Source: Onthophagus taurus
Lineage: Eukaryota > Arthropoda > Insecta > Coleoptera > Scarabaeidae
Assembly: GCF_036711975.1 (NCBI RefSeq)
Contig: NC_091976.1
Span: 3,472,001 to 3,536,000 of the forward strand
Length of the DNA stretch: 64,000 nt
Direction of reading: 5' to 3'
Shown here: piece by piece, positions 46,011 through 57,487 of the stretch
How the letters are laid out: every line of letters starts with the position of its first letter
How positions within the stretch are numbered: the first letter of the stretch is position 1
Notes under the pieces: generated by a model
Told to the model about the DNA's origin: nothing
What the model saw: the letters and a program-made list of their open reading frames with translations, nothing else
The model's database searches: none
Made by a program: the position numbers and the translations under genes

Positions 46011-46823
46011 AACAAAAAATCGGAAATTTATTGCAAATCGATGTTCCAAAGGTGATATGGAAAATGATAATGGTACCATGGTATGGATAAACGAAGAATT
46101 TGTAAAGGTTTGGTTTGGATAAGGAATAAATTAGAAACGTTTATTTCTTATTAGCTACAATATTACATTCTTATTTATTTTTATGTTATTGTGTAGTGTA
46201 ATTTTTTCTATATTTTAGGTGGAATTGTATTGTGGATAGACATTAGACATTGGTGTGATTTGGTTAATGAGGGACTGACACCCTCAAGGAATTAATTCTT
46301 TATTGAAAATTAAAGATAAACTATGGTGACACTGCTGCAATTTTTGAATACAATGTTTAACAGGTAAAAGTTAATTTTTGAAAGACTTTGTTTATAAATT
46401 AACAACATAAGATAATCATCTTGTTTTGTAGAAAATGTGGAAAAGAAATTATATTATGCATAATATATCAATAATATTCGTACTAAGTAATAACTTTATT
46501 AATTAATAATAACTTAATGAACAACTGATGTTATGTTTTAGGGGAACATCTAATCTGATTAAAGTTACAGCCAACCCAGCCCTTATATATCAATGTCACT
46601 ATATTTATATAATATGCCCTTTTTTTTCTAAATTTTAACAAGTTAAAATAATAATAAAGAGACTAAAACTAAAAGTGTAAAACCTAATCACCTAACTGTT
46701 TAGGCACTTTAAGTCATTGTTTGGATCTTAAACTAGAAGGCTCTACAGTTTCAATATCTTTGGTATTTTGAATATTTCAAAAAAACTTCTTACTTGCTTT
46801 AAAATAATATATTTATTTTGAAC

Positions 46824-46853
46824 TGGTTTCGAGCAGTGTTTTACTCATCATCA
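46824..46853 (-). ncRNA. Hammerhead-like core motif (tentative)
   Basis: The minus strand reads CTGATGATGAG ... CTCGAAACC: the CTGATGA and GAAAC boxes of a hammerhead ribozyme around a short GAG/CTC stem. Hammerheads of this minimal type are known from Penelope-like and other retroelements. I could not pair convincing stems I and III, so this may be a coincidental or decayed motif. Confidence 0.2.
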
Positions 46854-47478
46854 GCCGAATCTACATTCAAAAACATATCTAAACAGATATTCGAATATAA
46901 AATAAGTAAAAAAAGTAACTCACAAACAGAAAAAAATTATGTTTTAAAAGTTAATAAAATATTGTATTAAGTTTTTCTTGAATTTGTAAATCTCATACTG
47001 CTCCAATAAGTTCATTTTTGGATCTTTGTTGTTTAAATGGGAAGCTATAAAGAACTGTAAAGATAAGTTAAATAAATAACATAAGTTAAGGGAAAAAAAT
47101 GTTATCAAAAGGAAAAAAAATAAATGGCGTAAACTTACTTGTTTCTTTGAAAATATAGTTGAGGTTAAGAAATCAAAACTCCATTTAAAACATATACAAT
47201 GTTGTTCATACAAAGCTTAAGAAATTATCAGAACTGAAATATATTATTAAATTAAAAGAAACCTCAATAATAGGTTGGAAAACACTCACAACTCAATGTC
47301 ACGACATCCAGTTCGAAATAAACAGGTTATCTGTTATTGTTAAAGTCTGTAATGTCGTTAAGAATCATTTGTTTATTCTTTTTATTAACTAAATCAGTGC
47401 TCGAAATGGACTTTTTTATGAACCGGAACGCTTCCGAAATTTTTTCCGAAATAAGTAAAACTCGCAACTTTTATTTTG

Positions 47479-49789
47479 TTACAAAAGTTTCCACAACAGC
47501 TCGTATTTTTTGTCTAATTTGTGAACTCTTTTGCGGCTGGCTGCATCATCGGCTGAATGTCGACCTGAAACAAAAAAAAATTATATATCTATACTGATAC
47601 AACAATTTAAAAATGTTATTAGGTAGTATTATATAGATTTTAATTACCTTTTGCTAACCACGATCGCACATATTTTTCAGGGTTAAATTGCGTTAGTGGT
47701 GGTCCAACGCAGTTTATGAATAACAGTGCAGCAGTTGTTTCCACCAACAACGATGATCGTAATGGTGTTACTATTTCATTCATTGAACTGAAATTCCTCT
47801 CACATTCGCTAGTGGATATTGGAATTGATGCAATAACGTTTAAAAGTGGTTTCAAATCATCAGGAATTTCTTCTTTTTCTCCGCTCATTTTGTAGAACCT
47901 AAAGCCACGAATTATTTGTACATCATTTAAATAGAATTGAGTACACAGATGTCTAATTTCTTTATCACCATATTGTATTTCTACTTCACCATCATTGGAT
48001 TTCGGCCAATTCTTCGGCACAAGAACACTAATACTCGCTAGTAAATTAGTGTATGTGTTTTCATTTTCAATCTGACTTGTCTGACGTTTGGCATCATAAC
48101 GAGAACCGTGAGAAGACGAAGTTGTTATCATACCATTCCTCATGTTATTTGCTAAACTGGTATACAGCTGTGCAGTATTTATGGGTACAACTCTACCCTC
48201 ATGAAGTTGTATACCTTTGTATGTATTTTCTGAGATAGAGCACAAAAGTTTATCAAGTTTGGGTCCTGGTTGAGTAGTCATGGAGTCGAAAATTCGAATT
48301 GTAGTTCTTATAGCTCTATCAGCTTCAACAAGAGTAATGTTTTGACGCTGCAATATTTCTGATAAATCTCCCATTTCATCAAGAGCGTCAGACATAGCAT
48401 GTAGATTTTTTTTAAATTGTACATCAGTCATAATGTTGAGTAAACCATTGTATTTAGCCCTTTCTTTTGTGTCTCTAGTCAAATGCTTAGAAGCTGTCTC
48501 AAAATGTTCACAAAGTGCTTGGTAGTTATGTAATACAGCATTGATTGTACGTTTGCTTGATGCAACCCATCGAACAGATAAAATTCTTCCGATTCTTAAA
48601 ATTTGCGCCTCAAGCGAAGCTGCTGCCTTTTTGAGCCCATTTTGGTTTTTGGGCGATAGGTGGTATAAGCTATATAATTTATCTATAAAGATTTTAAAAT
48701 GGTTGATACCACTGACTTCATTAACGCAGTCATTGACAGCAAAATCACAGATTAGAGCAGTGCCACACTAATAAATTTGGAAATATTGTTAGCAACCGCG
48801 TTGCTACTCCGGACTTCTTTCCATTCATAACCGAGGCTCCATCACAGGCAAAGGCTATGAGGTGCTCTTCCAGAAAAGTTTGATCAAAGCCATATTTATT
48901 TAGGCATATCAAAAGATCATTTGTGATATTTTCAGCAGTTGAATCAGTCAGCTCAATTAAGTCAAGATTAAAGACAGGTACCTTCTAGATTTGACGAGGA
49001 ATCTTCGAAATTTGACCTTATTACTACAACCAAAGTCGTTTTTTTGCTTAGGGTTGTTGACTCGTCTATCAAAACTGAGATTTTCCTTTTATTGTTAATA
49101 ATATTTTTGCATATGGCGTTTTTCATTTCAAATGCGATATGAGTCACAATGTCATGACACGTTTTGTCAGAATGTAAAATCTTACCCATAGTTAGTCCAT
49201 TTGAAATTTGTAGATCTATATCAACAGGCAGATCAGTAAACGGCCTTTGATTTTTCGCAATTTTGTAAACAGTTCTGAAAACTCGTTCAGTGGTGGTAAA
49301 TAATGTTTCATTCATTTTGTCAATGCCTCCTTCAATGGTCTTTTTTTTTGCATGCTCTAGAATTTCTATGGCCTTTTTATGAGCTTCCGAATGTTTGTGT
49401 TCAAATATTTTTTTACGTAGGCTTGATTGCTGTGACTCCCGAGTCTTTCCATTTTCTGTCACTGAACATTCTTGCCACGGTTTTGAAACTCTTTTATTTT
49501 TGTCACTGTGAATGGCGAAAGAATCCACTTTGCTACAAACTAAACAGCCCAAAGCCTTATTTTCGACGATGAGTCAGTCATTGTTTTCTTTGAATGTCTG
49601 GTACTGGCTTACATTCCAACAAGCAGGTATGTGTTTGATATTATCACTGTTCTCATCGACCTTACTCGGGCCACTTGTGCTGGGAAGATTTTGATAATCT
49701 TTTTCCAGTACTGTTTTCTTATTGCTGATCGGACTAGTCTCGTCAGGCTTGTGTGGCCTCTTTTTAAGCCAATTTTGTAGATTATTCAT
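47479..49789 (-). pseudogene. hAT-type (KIAA1586/ZBED-like) transposase gene
   Basis: The N-terminus (49789) shows NNLQNWLKKR and ACWNVSQYQTFKEN. A TGA then replaces the expected tryptophan codon (about 49572), followed by GCLVCSKVDSFA, the zinc-binding start of this family. Middle: VLIDESTTLSKKTTLVVV, a frameshift near 48970, then FACDGASVMNGKKSGV and further frameshifts to 48482. C-terminus: SIPISTSECERNFSSMNEI, the hATC dimerisation block. A GT-AG intron (47565-47647) joins to a last exon (47479-47564) ending RVHKLDKKYELLWKLL. I found no terminal repeats. It may be an old domesticated-type copy or transposon remnant. Confidence 0.8.
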
Positions 49790-50175
49790 TTTAAATACCT
49801 ACGCGACCGACACTGGACCTACAACGACATTGTAAATACAAAAATAGTAAGGTTAAAAATTTTTATTTATTGTTAGATGATTAGAATGCATACACACTGT
49901 CACTTCAATAAACTATCAACACTAATCCTATCTACCAACAAACAGGAACGAAATGAAAATAACAGAGTCTATATCTTTTAAGATCAAAGACAAATTGTAC
50001 TTGTACAATTAGCACTTGTTGAAACTACGCTGCCAAATGCCAATGCGAACTCGGCTTAGGCTAGGCGCACATAAGCACACAGACGCAGGGCAGGAACAGT
50101 GCAGAAAAACTGAACGTGCGCGTAGTTACGCAGTAGAGAGCGCATATTATAATGCAGTATTTTACTATCTGTGCA

Positions 50176-52246
50176 ATGGAAGACACCGATTTAAGCTCCG
50201 ATTCGGATTTAGATGCGTTAATAAATTGTACGTTATTATATGCAGCTACAAAACTCAAGAGAAAAAAAAAGGATATGGAAAAGCAGTTATTTACGAAAGC
50301 GTGAAACTCATGGAGAATTTCGTTTGACTTCAGAGTTTTCAGATGACCAGTTTACAAATTATTTCCGAATGAATCGTATGCAATTTGAAGAAATACACAA
50401 TACTATTCAAAACAAAATCTATCATGAAGGCAGCCGTGCACATAAAGAAATAACAACAAAAGAAAAACTAGCGGTATTTCTAAGGTAACTTTTTATTGGT
50501 GAAAATATTTTATTAGCGATATCTCTATAATAAACAAAAAACTTGTTCTGAGACATTATCATGTAAATCGGAGGTTTCTTGTCGAAGTGTTGATCTAGGT
50601 GTAATTTCAGTTGAAGGATAGTCAAAGGATTCAAAGGAAAATTGAGTTGAAGATGAAGTTTGTGGTGTGGGTACTGTAGAGGGTAAGGATTCGACGGGTT
50701 GAGGTTGGGATAACGCACAAGGACTAAATGGTAAATTTAAATTTTCTGCTTCAGAGGCAGATACAATACCAAATATTTTGCTTTTTACAAGATGTTGTAA
50801 ATGAATTGGGAATCGCTTGGTTGTTTCGTACATACTCATAAAAAAATGGTACAGTTCGTCATTTTTTTCGATTTCAACTCTTCGCTTTCTATGCATATCC
50901 CTTTCCATACTTCGATGCTCTTGACGTGCTAAAGAAGCTTTAATTAAATCAGCAACATCACAGCCTTTTTTTCGTTTAGGTTTAGGTGCAGTTGTGAGCG
51001 TTCTGTGCACTTCTGCTTGGTCCTCGTCATTCTCTCCTTTTTCTTCTGTGTTTTCAATTTCAACTTCTTCTTCTTCAGTCTGTTCATTATCAAATTTATC
51101 TTCTGTTACATTGGTTTCTCGTGATCTATTTTGCATGTGCGCCAACAAAAATTCCATCTGTTTTTGATATTTCCATAGTTTGACACTTTTACCTCCTCCA
51201 GCACCGCTTTTCGGTTGTCCGTTCTTCTGCCTTCTTAAGGCGTCACGGTGACAATTACGTAATTTTGTCCAAGCATCTTTCGCTTCTTCACCTGTTAAAT
51301 AAAGGTACGCTATTGAATACTTTTATATTTCAGATATTTGGCGTCAGGGAACAGTTATAAAAGTATTGGATATAGCTATAGATTAGGAGATCGCACAGTA
51401 TCTAAGATTGTGAATGAAGTATCAGCGGCTATATGGGAATGCCTGCAACAAACTTTCTTACCGGACCCCACAGAAGAACTGTGGAAACAAATTGCAAAGG
51501 AGTTTGAGCAAAGATGGCAATTTCCACATTGTGTGGGATCGATCGATGGCAAACACATAGTGGTCAAGAAACCGGCCAAAAGTGGATCTTCTTATTTTAA
51601 TTATAAACATACTTGTTCTATAGTACTAATGGCAACTGTAGACGCAAACTATAAATTTATTACGGTAGATATCGGGTCAATGGGACGATTTAGTGATGGG
51701 AATATATTTTCTAGCAGCATACTATACAAGAAAATACAAAACAAAACTCTTAAGCTTCCGGAACCAGATATGATTAGCGGTGGTGAAAAAGAATTGCCTT
51801 ATGTTTTTGTGGGGGACGAGGCTTTTCCATTACTAGAAAATTTAATGAGACCTTACCCCAAAAGAAAAGTTACAGCGAATTATGAAAATAAGGTATTCAA
51901 TTATAGATTATCGCGCGCACGACAAACAGTAGAATGTGCATTTGGGATACTAGCTGGGCGATTTCATGTTTTTAGAAAACCATTTGAAATCAAACTTGCT
52001 AGTGTTGATAATGTTGTTAAGGCAGCATGCGTTTTACACAATTACCTTAGAATGACTAGTACTGCTACAAATGTGGAGGATATTGCTGATGAAGAACTCC
52101 TCTCCGACCAACTAACTTCAATACGCTATAATAACTCGCGAAATTCAAGAAATGCTTTCTTAGTACGTGAAAATTATACACACTATTTCAATACTACAGG
52201 TGCTGTACAGTGGCAAAGAGATAGCATATTACGAGGAAAATATTAA
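50176..52246 (+). CDS. Harbinger transposase (HARBI1-like), two exons
   Basis: Exon 1 ends at 50484 and exon 2 is 51334-52246; the GT-AG intron is 50485-51333 and the join keeps frame (LR|YLASGNSYKSIG). Exon 1 probably starts at 50176 with an acidic leader (MEDTDLSSDSDLDALIN). A run of nine As at 50262-50270 puts the leader one base out of frame with the rest, so translation as sequenced would start at 50240. DNA-binding region: FTNYFRMNRMQFEEI. Catalytic triad of the DDE_4 fold: GSIDGKHIV, VFVGDEAFP and RARQTVECAFG are all present. The C-terminus is complete. Possibly active if the homopolymer length is an assembly error. Confidence 0.85.
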
Positions 52247-52472
52247 ACACATTTACAAAAAGAACATATAAAGTTACTTATAATAAGTTACTTATAATAA
52301 GAACATATAAACTATTTTCATACTTACCATTGTTTAGTTTTAATTCTCTTGCAATATTTACCCAAATTTCATCTTTAAGTTTAATTTTCATATAGTCAGG
52401 GTTATTTGTATTATATAATACATCATAGTTCCGTACCATTTCTATTAATTTTTCGCTGATACTCATTTTCAC
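50525..52472 (-). CDS. Harbinger MADF/Myb-like DNA-binding protein, two exons
   Basis: Exon 1 is 52328-52472 and exon 2 is 50525-51291; the GT-AG intron is 51292-52327 and the joined frame is open for 303 codons. The N-terminal MADF-type domain (KLIEMVRNYDVLYN ... IWVNIARELKLNN, then EEAKDAWTKLRNCHRDALRR) spans the splice. An acidic stretch (EEEEVEIENTEE), a basic patch (KPKRKKGCD) and a serine/threonine-rich tail follow. In this superfamily the protein helps bring transposase to the element ends and nucleus. Exon 2 lies wholly inside the transposase intron on the opposite strand. Confidence 0.82.
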
Positions 52473-52780
52473 TATTGACCACTACTTACATAACCTTAAA
52501 TATTAAGATCATAAACATTACAAATCCCTCACGTGTCGCTAAAATCTGTGTATCGTTTACTGCGCCACACGTTTCTGTCTCGCAAGTTACTGTTCTACCC
52601 TGTACTGCGTTGTAATATGCGATTTCACGTCAAAATGTACTGTACACAGATTTCTACCCTGTACTGCGCTGCGTTGCCTGTGTCGCCTGGGTCCTTATGT
52701 GCGCCTAGCCTAATAGTCTCTGAATCCAAATGGTTAGTTATTTCAAAAATTAATGTTGTTAAATATCAAACTATGCTCAC

Positions 52781-53212
52781 CTTTAAGTATTCGCATTTCA
52801 AGACGTCAATTATGGCTCTGCAAGACTCTGGAATTATACGTCCTATAAGTTGAGGTGATATCCCAGAGCTGAATTTCAGACATTCGTAAGTCCTCCCGGT
52901 TGCCAAAAATCTCAATGTCACAATGAGGCGTTCTTCTGGAGAAATGGAGTCTCGCATTTGGGTATCTTGCTTTTGGATATATGGTGTAACCAATCAAAGT
53001 AATTCTTTGAAAGTTTCTACATCCATTCTTAAGTAATTTTTAAAGTCAAGAGGTTCGGAGACGGACAATTCTCTCACAAGGCTCATATGGCTAAATCTGT
53101 TCCGTTGCAATAGCCAGTTCTTCACCCAGTATTTGTGACGCCTTTTCTTTTTCATAAAACATTCCACATAAACACCCACGCATGCAATTGCAACTTTCCT
53201 CTTCTCATCCAT
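52781..53212 (-). pseudogene. Second Harbinger transposase, exon 1
   Basis: Begins MDEKRKVAIACV at 53212. It contains RRHKYWVKNWLLQRNRFSHM and DFKNYLRMDVETFKELL, then a TGA in place of the usual tryptophan (about 52994), then VTPYIQKQDTQMRDSISPEE and GRTYECLKFSSGISPQLIGR. It ends at a clean GT donor (52780). No matching second exon lies to the left. It is a different family from the 50059 element. Confidence 0.8.
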
Positions 53213-53262
53213 TACAATCGGTTATAAAATTTTAACTATTTTGCCTGTAAAATATCATACTA

Positions 53263-53395
53263 TTATTAATAATAATAATAATAATATTAATAATAGTAAT
53301 ATTAAAAATAATATTAATAATAATAATGTTAATAATAATAATATTAATAATAATATTATTATAAAATTAATTATTAATATTTATTAATTCATTTG
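53263..53395. repeat. TAA/ATT-type microsatellite
   Basis: Imperfect (AAT)n with interspersed ATT, about 130 bp. Confidence 0.9.
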
Positions 53396-53775
53396 TTAAA
53401 TATCAATATTTAATAAATCTCACCACTAACACGCAAGGAATCCCAACGGCTTATGCGACGCGCCACGCTTTCCTTCAACGGGACAACATTCCCTTTGTAA
53501 GTGAGAGGAAAGCACCCATCCACATTCGTTCATTCCTTCGGGTCTCAAAAAATCAATAAAACAACAGGTTTATGCTATTTCTCGTGGATGGGCAATGAAA
53601 GGATTGCGCGTCACACGACAAGCCTGCACGATGGAATGAGCGGATTGTCTCACAGGAAAGAGTGTAGGAAAGTGACTGTGTGGATGGTGATGACATGATT
53701 ATCGATCATGCCATGCTTTCCTTCGCGATTACGGAAAGGATAAGCGTGACGGGAAAGAACGCCACTGGATAGGGC
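53396..53775. other. Unassigned, slightly GC-richer stretch
   Basis: Includes GGAAAG/CTTTCC-type phrases in both orientations between 53460 and 53760 (for example GCCATGCTTTCCTTCGCG and CACGCTTTCCTTCAACGG), possibly the remains of an inverted repeat. No gene. Confidence 0.35.
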
Positions 53776-54420
53776 GTAATTGTCATTTATTCCGCTTACA
53801 AAGATATCTTTAATTAATTGTTCTTTCAACACTCCGAAGTCGCATGTTGTTGCCAGATTTTTTAAAATTGTCACATGTTGCTCAAAACTTTCGTTTTCTT
53901 GTTTTCTATTGAAAGATATGTATCTTTCATACGTGATATTCGTTTTCGGCTTGAAATGTTGATCGAACTCTTTTATTACGTCCGCCATTTTGGTTTCGGT
54001 GCTCATTTCGAACGATTTATAAATCTACATTCCTTGTTCACCCATTCCATGTAATAGCAGAGCTGTTTTCTTCTTTTCTTTAGTATCATCGTCCAGCCAA
54101 TTGTCAAATCTCATTTTGAACTTTTCCCAATTGTTCGCCAAGTTTTTTTCCATTTTATTTATTTTTTTTTAAATTTATTTTATTTCTCTTTACTATTACT
54201 TTTAATGCGACCGTTTTACCCTTTGACTCTTCAGTACTGCCGTCGTTTTACCGGTTTTTTATTTACCGGTGTCACCATGTTATATTTTTAAGGTTCGAAA
54301 TGATGCAACATAATCTTATGAAGTTTGTTTATTAACTGCTGGTCATGTTTACAATGTAACGGTGGAGGGATCTAGAAATTACTTAGTTATATAATACAAC
54401 ACTGCCTATACAACACTTTT
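53776..54420 (-). pseudogene. Gypsy-type retrotransposon 5' end: LTR edge, PBS, gag
   Basis: Minus strand from the right: an LTR-like end (...ATATAACA), then TGGTGACACCGG, a likely primer binding site, at about 54268-54279. The gag start follows (MEKNLANNWEKFKMRFDNWL at about 54153, TKEKKKTALLLHGMGEQG, a TAG, then DVIKEFDQHFKPKTNITYER and IKDIFVSGINDNYALSS). The gag breaks off near 53776. Pol and the other LTR are not here. The LTR 5' edge is uncertain. Confidence 0.65.
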
Positions 54421-54862
54421 GTAAAGAGAAACTTTATTGGACGACAATATCTCGTCGAGGAAGGATGTGGCTTTTCCAATTGAACCACTTTTTCTTGGGT
54501 ACCATTTGTGATTCCAAGGAATTGAAGAGGAACTGCAGAATACCTAAAAATACTGGTATTTGAGTAAACTATTGTTACCTCTTCATTTTCTTCCGAACCT
54601 TTGAGTCGTAGGTGTGGAACAATTGCATATACCTATTTATTAACTCCAGAAGTTCCATCACATCCCCATTTGAATAAAATTCGAACTTTTAAAATTTTTG
54701 AAGATATGCTTCATCCTCGGGGAGAATTAATGTTTCAAATAGACGCTGGCACGTTAAATTTAATAGGCTTTGCAATTTTATTGAAGCGCCTAAAAAAGAT
54801 TTAAATAACAAAAATTGCTTTGTCACAGTGTAGCTGAAATAAAATGCAAATCATTGTTTCAG
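54421..54862. other. Unassigned stretch
   Basis: No recognisable gene. It ends in a splice-acceptor-like TTGTTTCAG directly before the Harbinger exon. Confidence 0.35.
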
Positions 54863-54897
54863 ATGCCAGAAATACGGGAATAATGGATGATTGTAAC

Positions 54898-56092
54898 CAG
54901 GGACTAAGAACGGAACGAAAACGAGAACGAAAGAACGAAATTAACCGAATAATTTATAAGAACGAAAACGGAAACGAAAACGAAATTTTTATTTTTCGTT
55001 CATGATTGAAAACGAAATAAATAATTTCGGTTACCGGTTTTAACCGGTTTAATGACACATTATTTTTGTAACCTACTCCTAGCAAAAGAAACGTCATCAA
55101 ATGAATTGTATAACGTTGCAAAACAAATTATTGGTTTACCTATGACACAAATGGGTGTTGAACGAGCATTTTCAGCACTGAAATATATTTTAAATTGTCA
55201 AAGGATGAATTTAAAAGAAAATTTATTGGACGATGTCTTGCTTCTTAAATTAAATAGTTACATTTAATTTTTATATAAATATATTCATGTATACTAAAAT
55301 TAATAATTATCCTGTGATTTACTTTAGAATATATCTTTAGTTTAATTAACTAAAATTTTTATTTATTTTGGAATGCTGAATTATTTATATATATTTTTAC
55401 TATAAAATAAATATGTTAACAATTTTTTTCTCTTATTTTTAATAATAATAACAACTTTATTTACAAATAACCAAAAATTAACCATGACACCAAATTTTTA
55501 AATAAGTAAAAGTTAATTGAAATAAAGCAAGGTCAGAGAGAAAAGAAACAAATATTATTATTTAAAAAAATATGAAGCAAAAAAAAACAAAAAATCTGTC
55601 ACTGGCATACCACTAAACTGCATAGCAGTTTGTGCGTGGTTTTCAAGTAACTAAATTTAATGGGAATAAATGAAAGAAACTAAAACAGATTCGTGCCTCT
55701 TCAATACAGAAACGGTCCCAAACAATTCATTCTAAATTTTATTTGTAATATTTATAAAAAGCAAAAATGCCATCACCACTCAAAATGCAGTTGATTGAAA
55801 TTTTTAACATATAAGTTTTTGAAAGCATAAATTTTATGTTAATAATTTTTGCCAGCTATGATTAAAATTATGACAAGTGACTTATTTGTCAAATATAAAA
55901 AAAAATTAAAAAAAGCATGTTGGCATACTTTTATTAGAAAAATAGTAAAAAACCAGTTTTAACCGTTATTTCATTTCGGTTCACGAAAACGAAAACGATA
56001 TTTTTTGGGTGTGAACGAAAAGAACGAAAACGAAATTTTTCGTTTTCGTTCTGATCGGAAACGAACAAAATACTTTTCGTTCTTAGTCCCTG
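54898..56092. mobile_element. hAT element with GAACGAAAACG subterminal repeats
   Basis: Tips CAGGGACTAAGAACG and CGTTCTTAGTCCCTG are flanked by the 8-bp duplication ATTGTAAC (54890-54897 and 56093-56100). The first 130 and last 150 bp are built of GAACGAAAACG-type repeats in opposite orientation. Internally it is a deletion derivative that keeps only the transposase C-terminus. Confidence 0.9.
55052..55267 (+). pseudogene. hAT transposase C-terminal (hATC) remnant
   Basis: NELYNVAKQIIGLPMTQMGV, then ERAFSALKYIL and DDVLLLKLN: the dimerisation block at the end of a hAT transposase. The rest is deleted. Confidence 0.85.
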
Positions 56093-56230
56093 ATTGTAAC
56101 GAATGAGTATGATTCTTTGTGGAATTTTCCCCATTGCCTAGGCATTCCGACGGAAAATATAATACTGCAGGCACCGATTCACAGCGGATGTGAATTTTAT
56201 AATTACAAGGGTTTTTTTCAGAATAAGTGG

Positions 56231-57487
56231 AAATAAGACCGCGATAGGCTACAAGAACTGCCCACAATATTCTTAACGAAATTACTGAATACTGCATGCA
56301 AGAAGGGTCAGTAAGCTGGCAAGAAAATTATGCTTAAAATGAAACTTACAGTATCTGTTGTGGCGCCAGGTTAGTTTCTATCGAGTACAAATATCGTAGC
56401 TTAGTACGCAAACCAAGTACTATGGTAAAACGTCTTCTGCACCTGAAATTAAAACATGATTTTTATATATTTTTTAAAAATAAATAAATACTAACCTTTA
56501 CCTGTACCACTGGATTGTTTCATTTTTTGTTTTTCCGTCGTCAATGAAGACTTAACTTGTCATTTTCATCTTGCTAAATTATGGTTAACTGTCGACTAAT
56601 GAAGCCAATCTAACCCAAGCGTCTTCTGTCTTGTTACAATGGTCTTGATGAGCCGGATTCCATAAAACAGGTTATTCTCTACATTTGTCTATGAAATACA
56701 CGGTTTTGGGAGATGGAGTGGGTCTTTATTGACTGAAGCGTAAGCCTTCAAAAAGCACTCGGAGCAAGCAACGAGCGGCTCGTTGCTCGCTTGTTTCCCC
56801 GTACTGACCGCACGAATGCTTGCTTTGTAACATGTTACATTACGCCGGAAATAACGTAGAAACAATATCACAGGCTTTTTGATAAAAATAAAAATAATTT
56901 TAATGATGGGTGAGGCGGGTCTGTGCGGTTACGCCACAGGGCAACTGTTTTGAAGTTGCACTGTTAAACTGTTAAATTTTGCATGCACAGGTCTCTATAA
57001 TTGCTGATTCTACCTTGGTACAGTTTTTCTTATTCTTAGTGCTACCATTAAAGGTTTCGACACATATAAATAATAATTCCAACGAAATCGTCCAGAAAAT
57101 AAGTCTATTTTCTAAGAGTGTATTATTATTTTCTTTCCTTTTTTTTGCGACTTATTAATAAAGGCATTATTATTATTATTATTAAATAGTATAACAAGGA
57201 ATAAAACATACATCGTAATAGTCACAATATATATTTTAAATAACGTAAATGTCATTTTCCATTGTTTCAAATCAAATAGAACGTAATATTCAACTAATGA
57301 ATATTGTGTGGTATTTTTAAAATTGGCACAATACAATTGCATTCAAACAAAACATAGAATATCATAATATAAACAATGGTTTTGAGGAATGCCGAATTGA
57401 TTAAAATCAATCATTTCATCAGAGACAATAATAAACATGGCGCAGTCATAATAATTGTGTACAGGAGAAGAAAAGGTAACAGAAGAA
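56231..57487. other. Unassigned region with a small inverted repeat and microsatellite
   Basis: AGCAACGAG/CTCGTTGCT inverted repeat near 56767-56787; an (ATT)n run at about 57163-57182. The 56690-56950 part is GC-richer and could be an old LTR, but no partner is visible. Confidence 0.35.

Larger units (their letters stand above)
45421..47478. other. Intergenic region with a diverged duplication and a ribozyme-like motif
   Basis: Contains the direct duplication described at 45476-46010 and the motif at 46824-46853. No coding sequence that I can support. Confidence 0.5.
50059..52710 (+). mobile_element. Harbinger (PIF) transposon with two interlocked genes
   Basis: Inverted tips GGCTAGGCGCACATAAG (50059) and mirror (ending 52710) flank a HARBI1-type transposase on the plus strand and a MADF/Myb-like DNA-binding gene on the minus strand, the two-gene content that defines the PIF/Harbinger superfamily. 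The flanking triplets are TTA and TAA, so the usual 3-bp TSD is not perfect. Both genes look nearly intact. Confidence 0.88.
54863..56230 (+). pseudogene. Harbinger transposase exon 2 remnant, split by a hAT
   Basis: After an acceptor-like TTTCAG the frame reads MPEIRE, a stop, WMIV, is interrupted at 54898-56092, and continues in phase with TNEYDSLWNFPHCLG, ILQAPIHSGCEFYNYKG. This is the start of the catalytic exon of a HARBI1-type gene (the expected GAIDGKH has decayed to GIPTENI). It ends by about 56230. It lies on the opposite strand from the exon at 52781. Confidence 0.75.

Noticed and set aside
49572-53000. UGA read as tryptophan: TGA stands where Trp is expected in the hAT, Harbinger and piggyBac relics
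   Set aside because: TAA and TAG stops and frameshifts occur in the same or similar relics, and intact genes here use ordinary stops. Simple TGG-to-TGA mutation in dead copies explains it.
53460-53760. CTTTCC/GGAAAG phrases as a structured element
   Set aside because: The matches are short and irregular. I could not define arms or ends, so it is only mentioned under the spacer.
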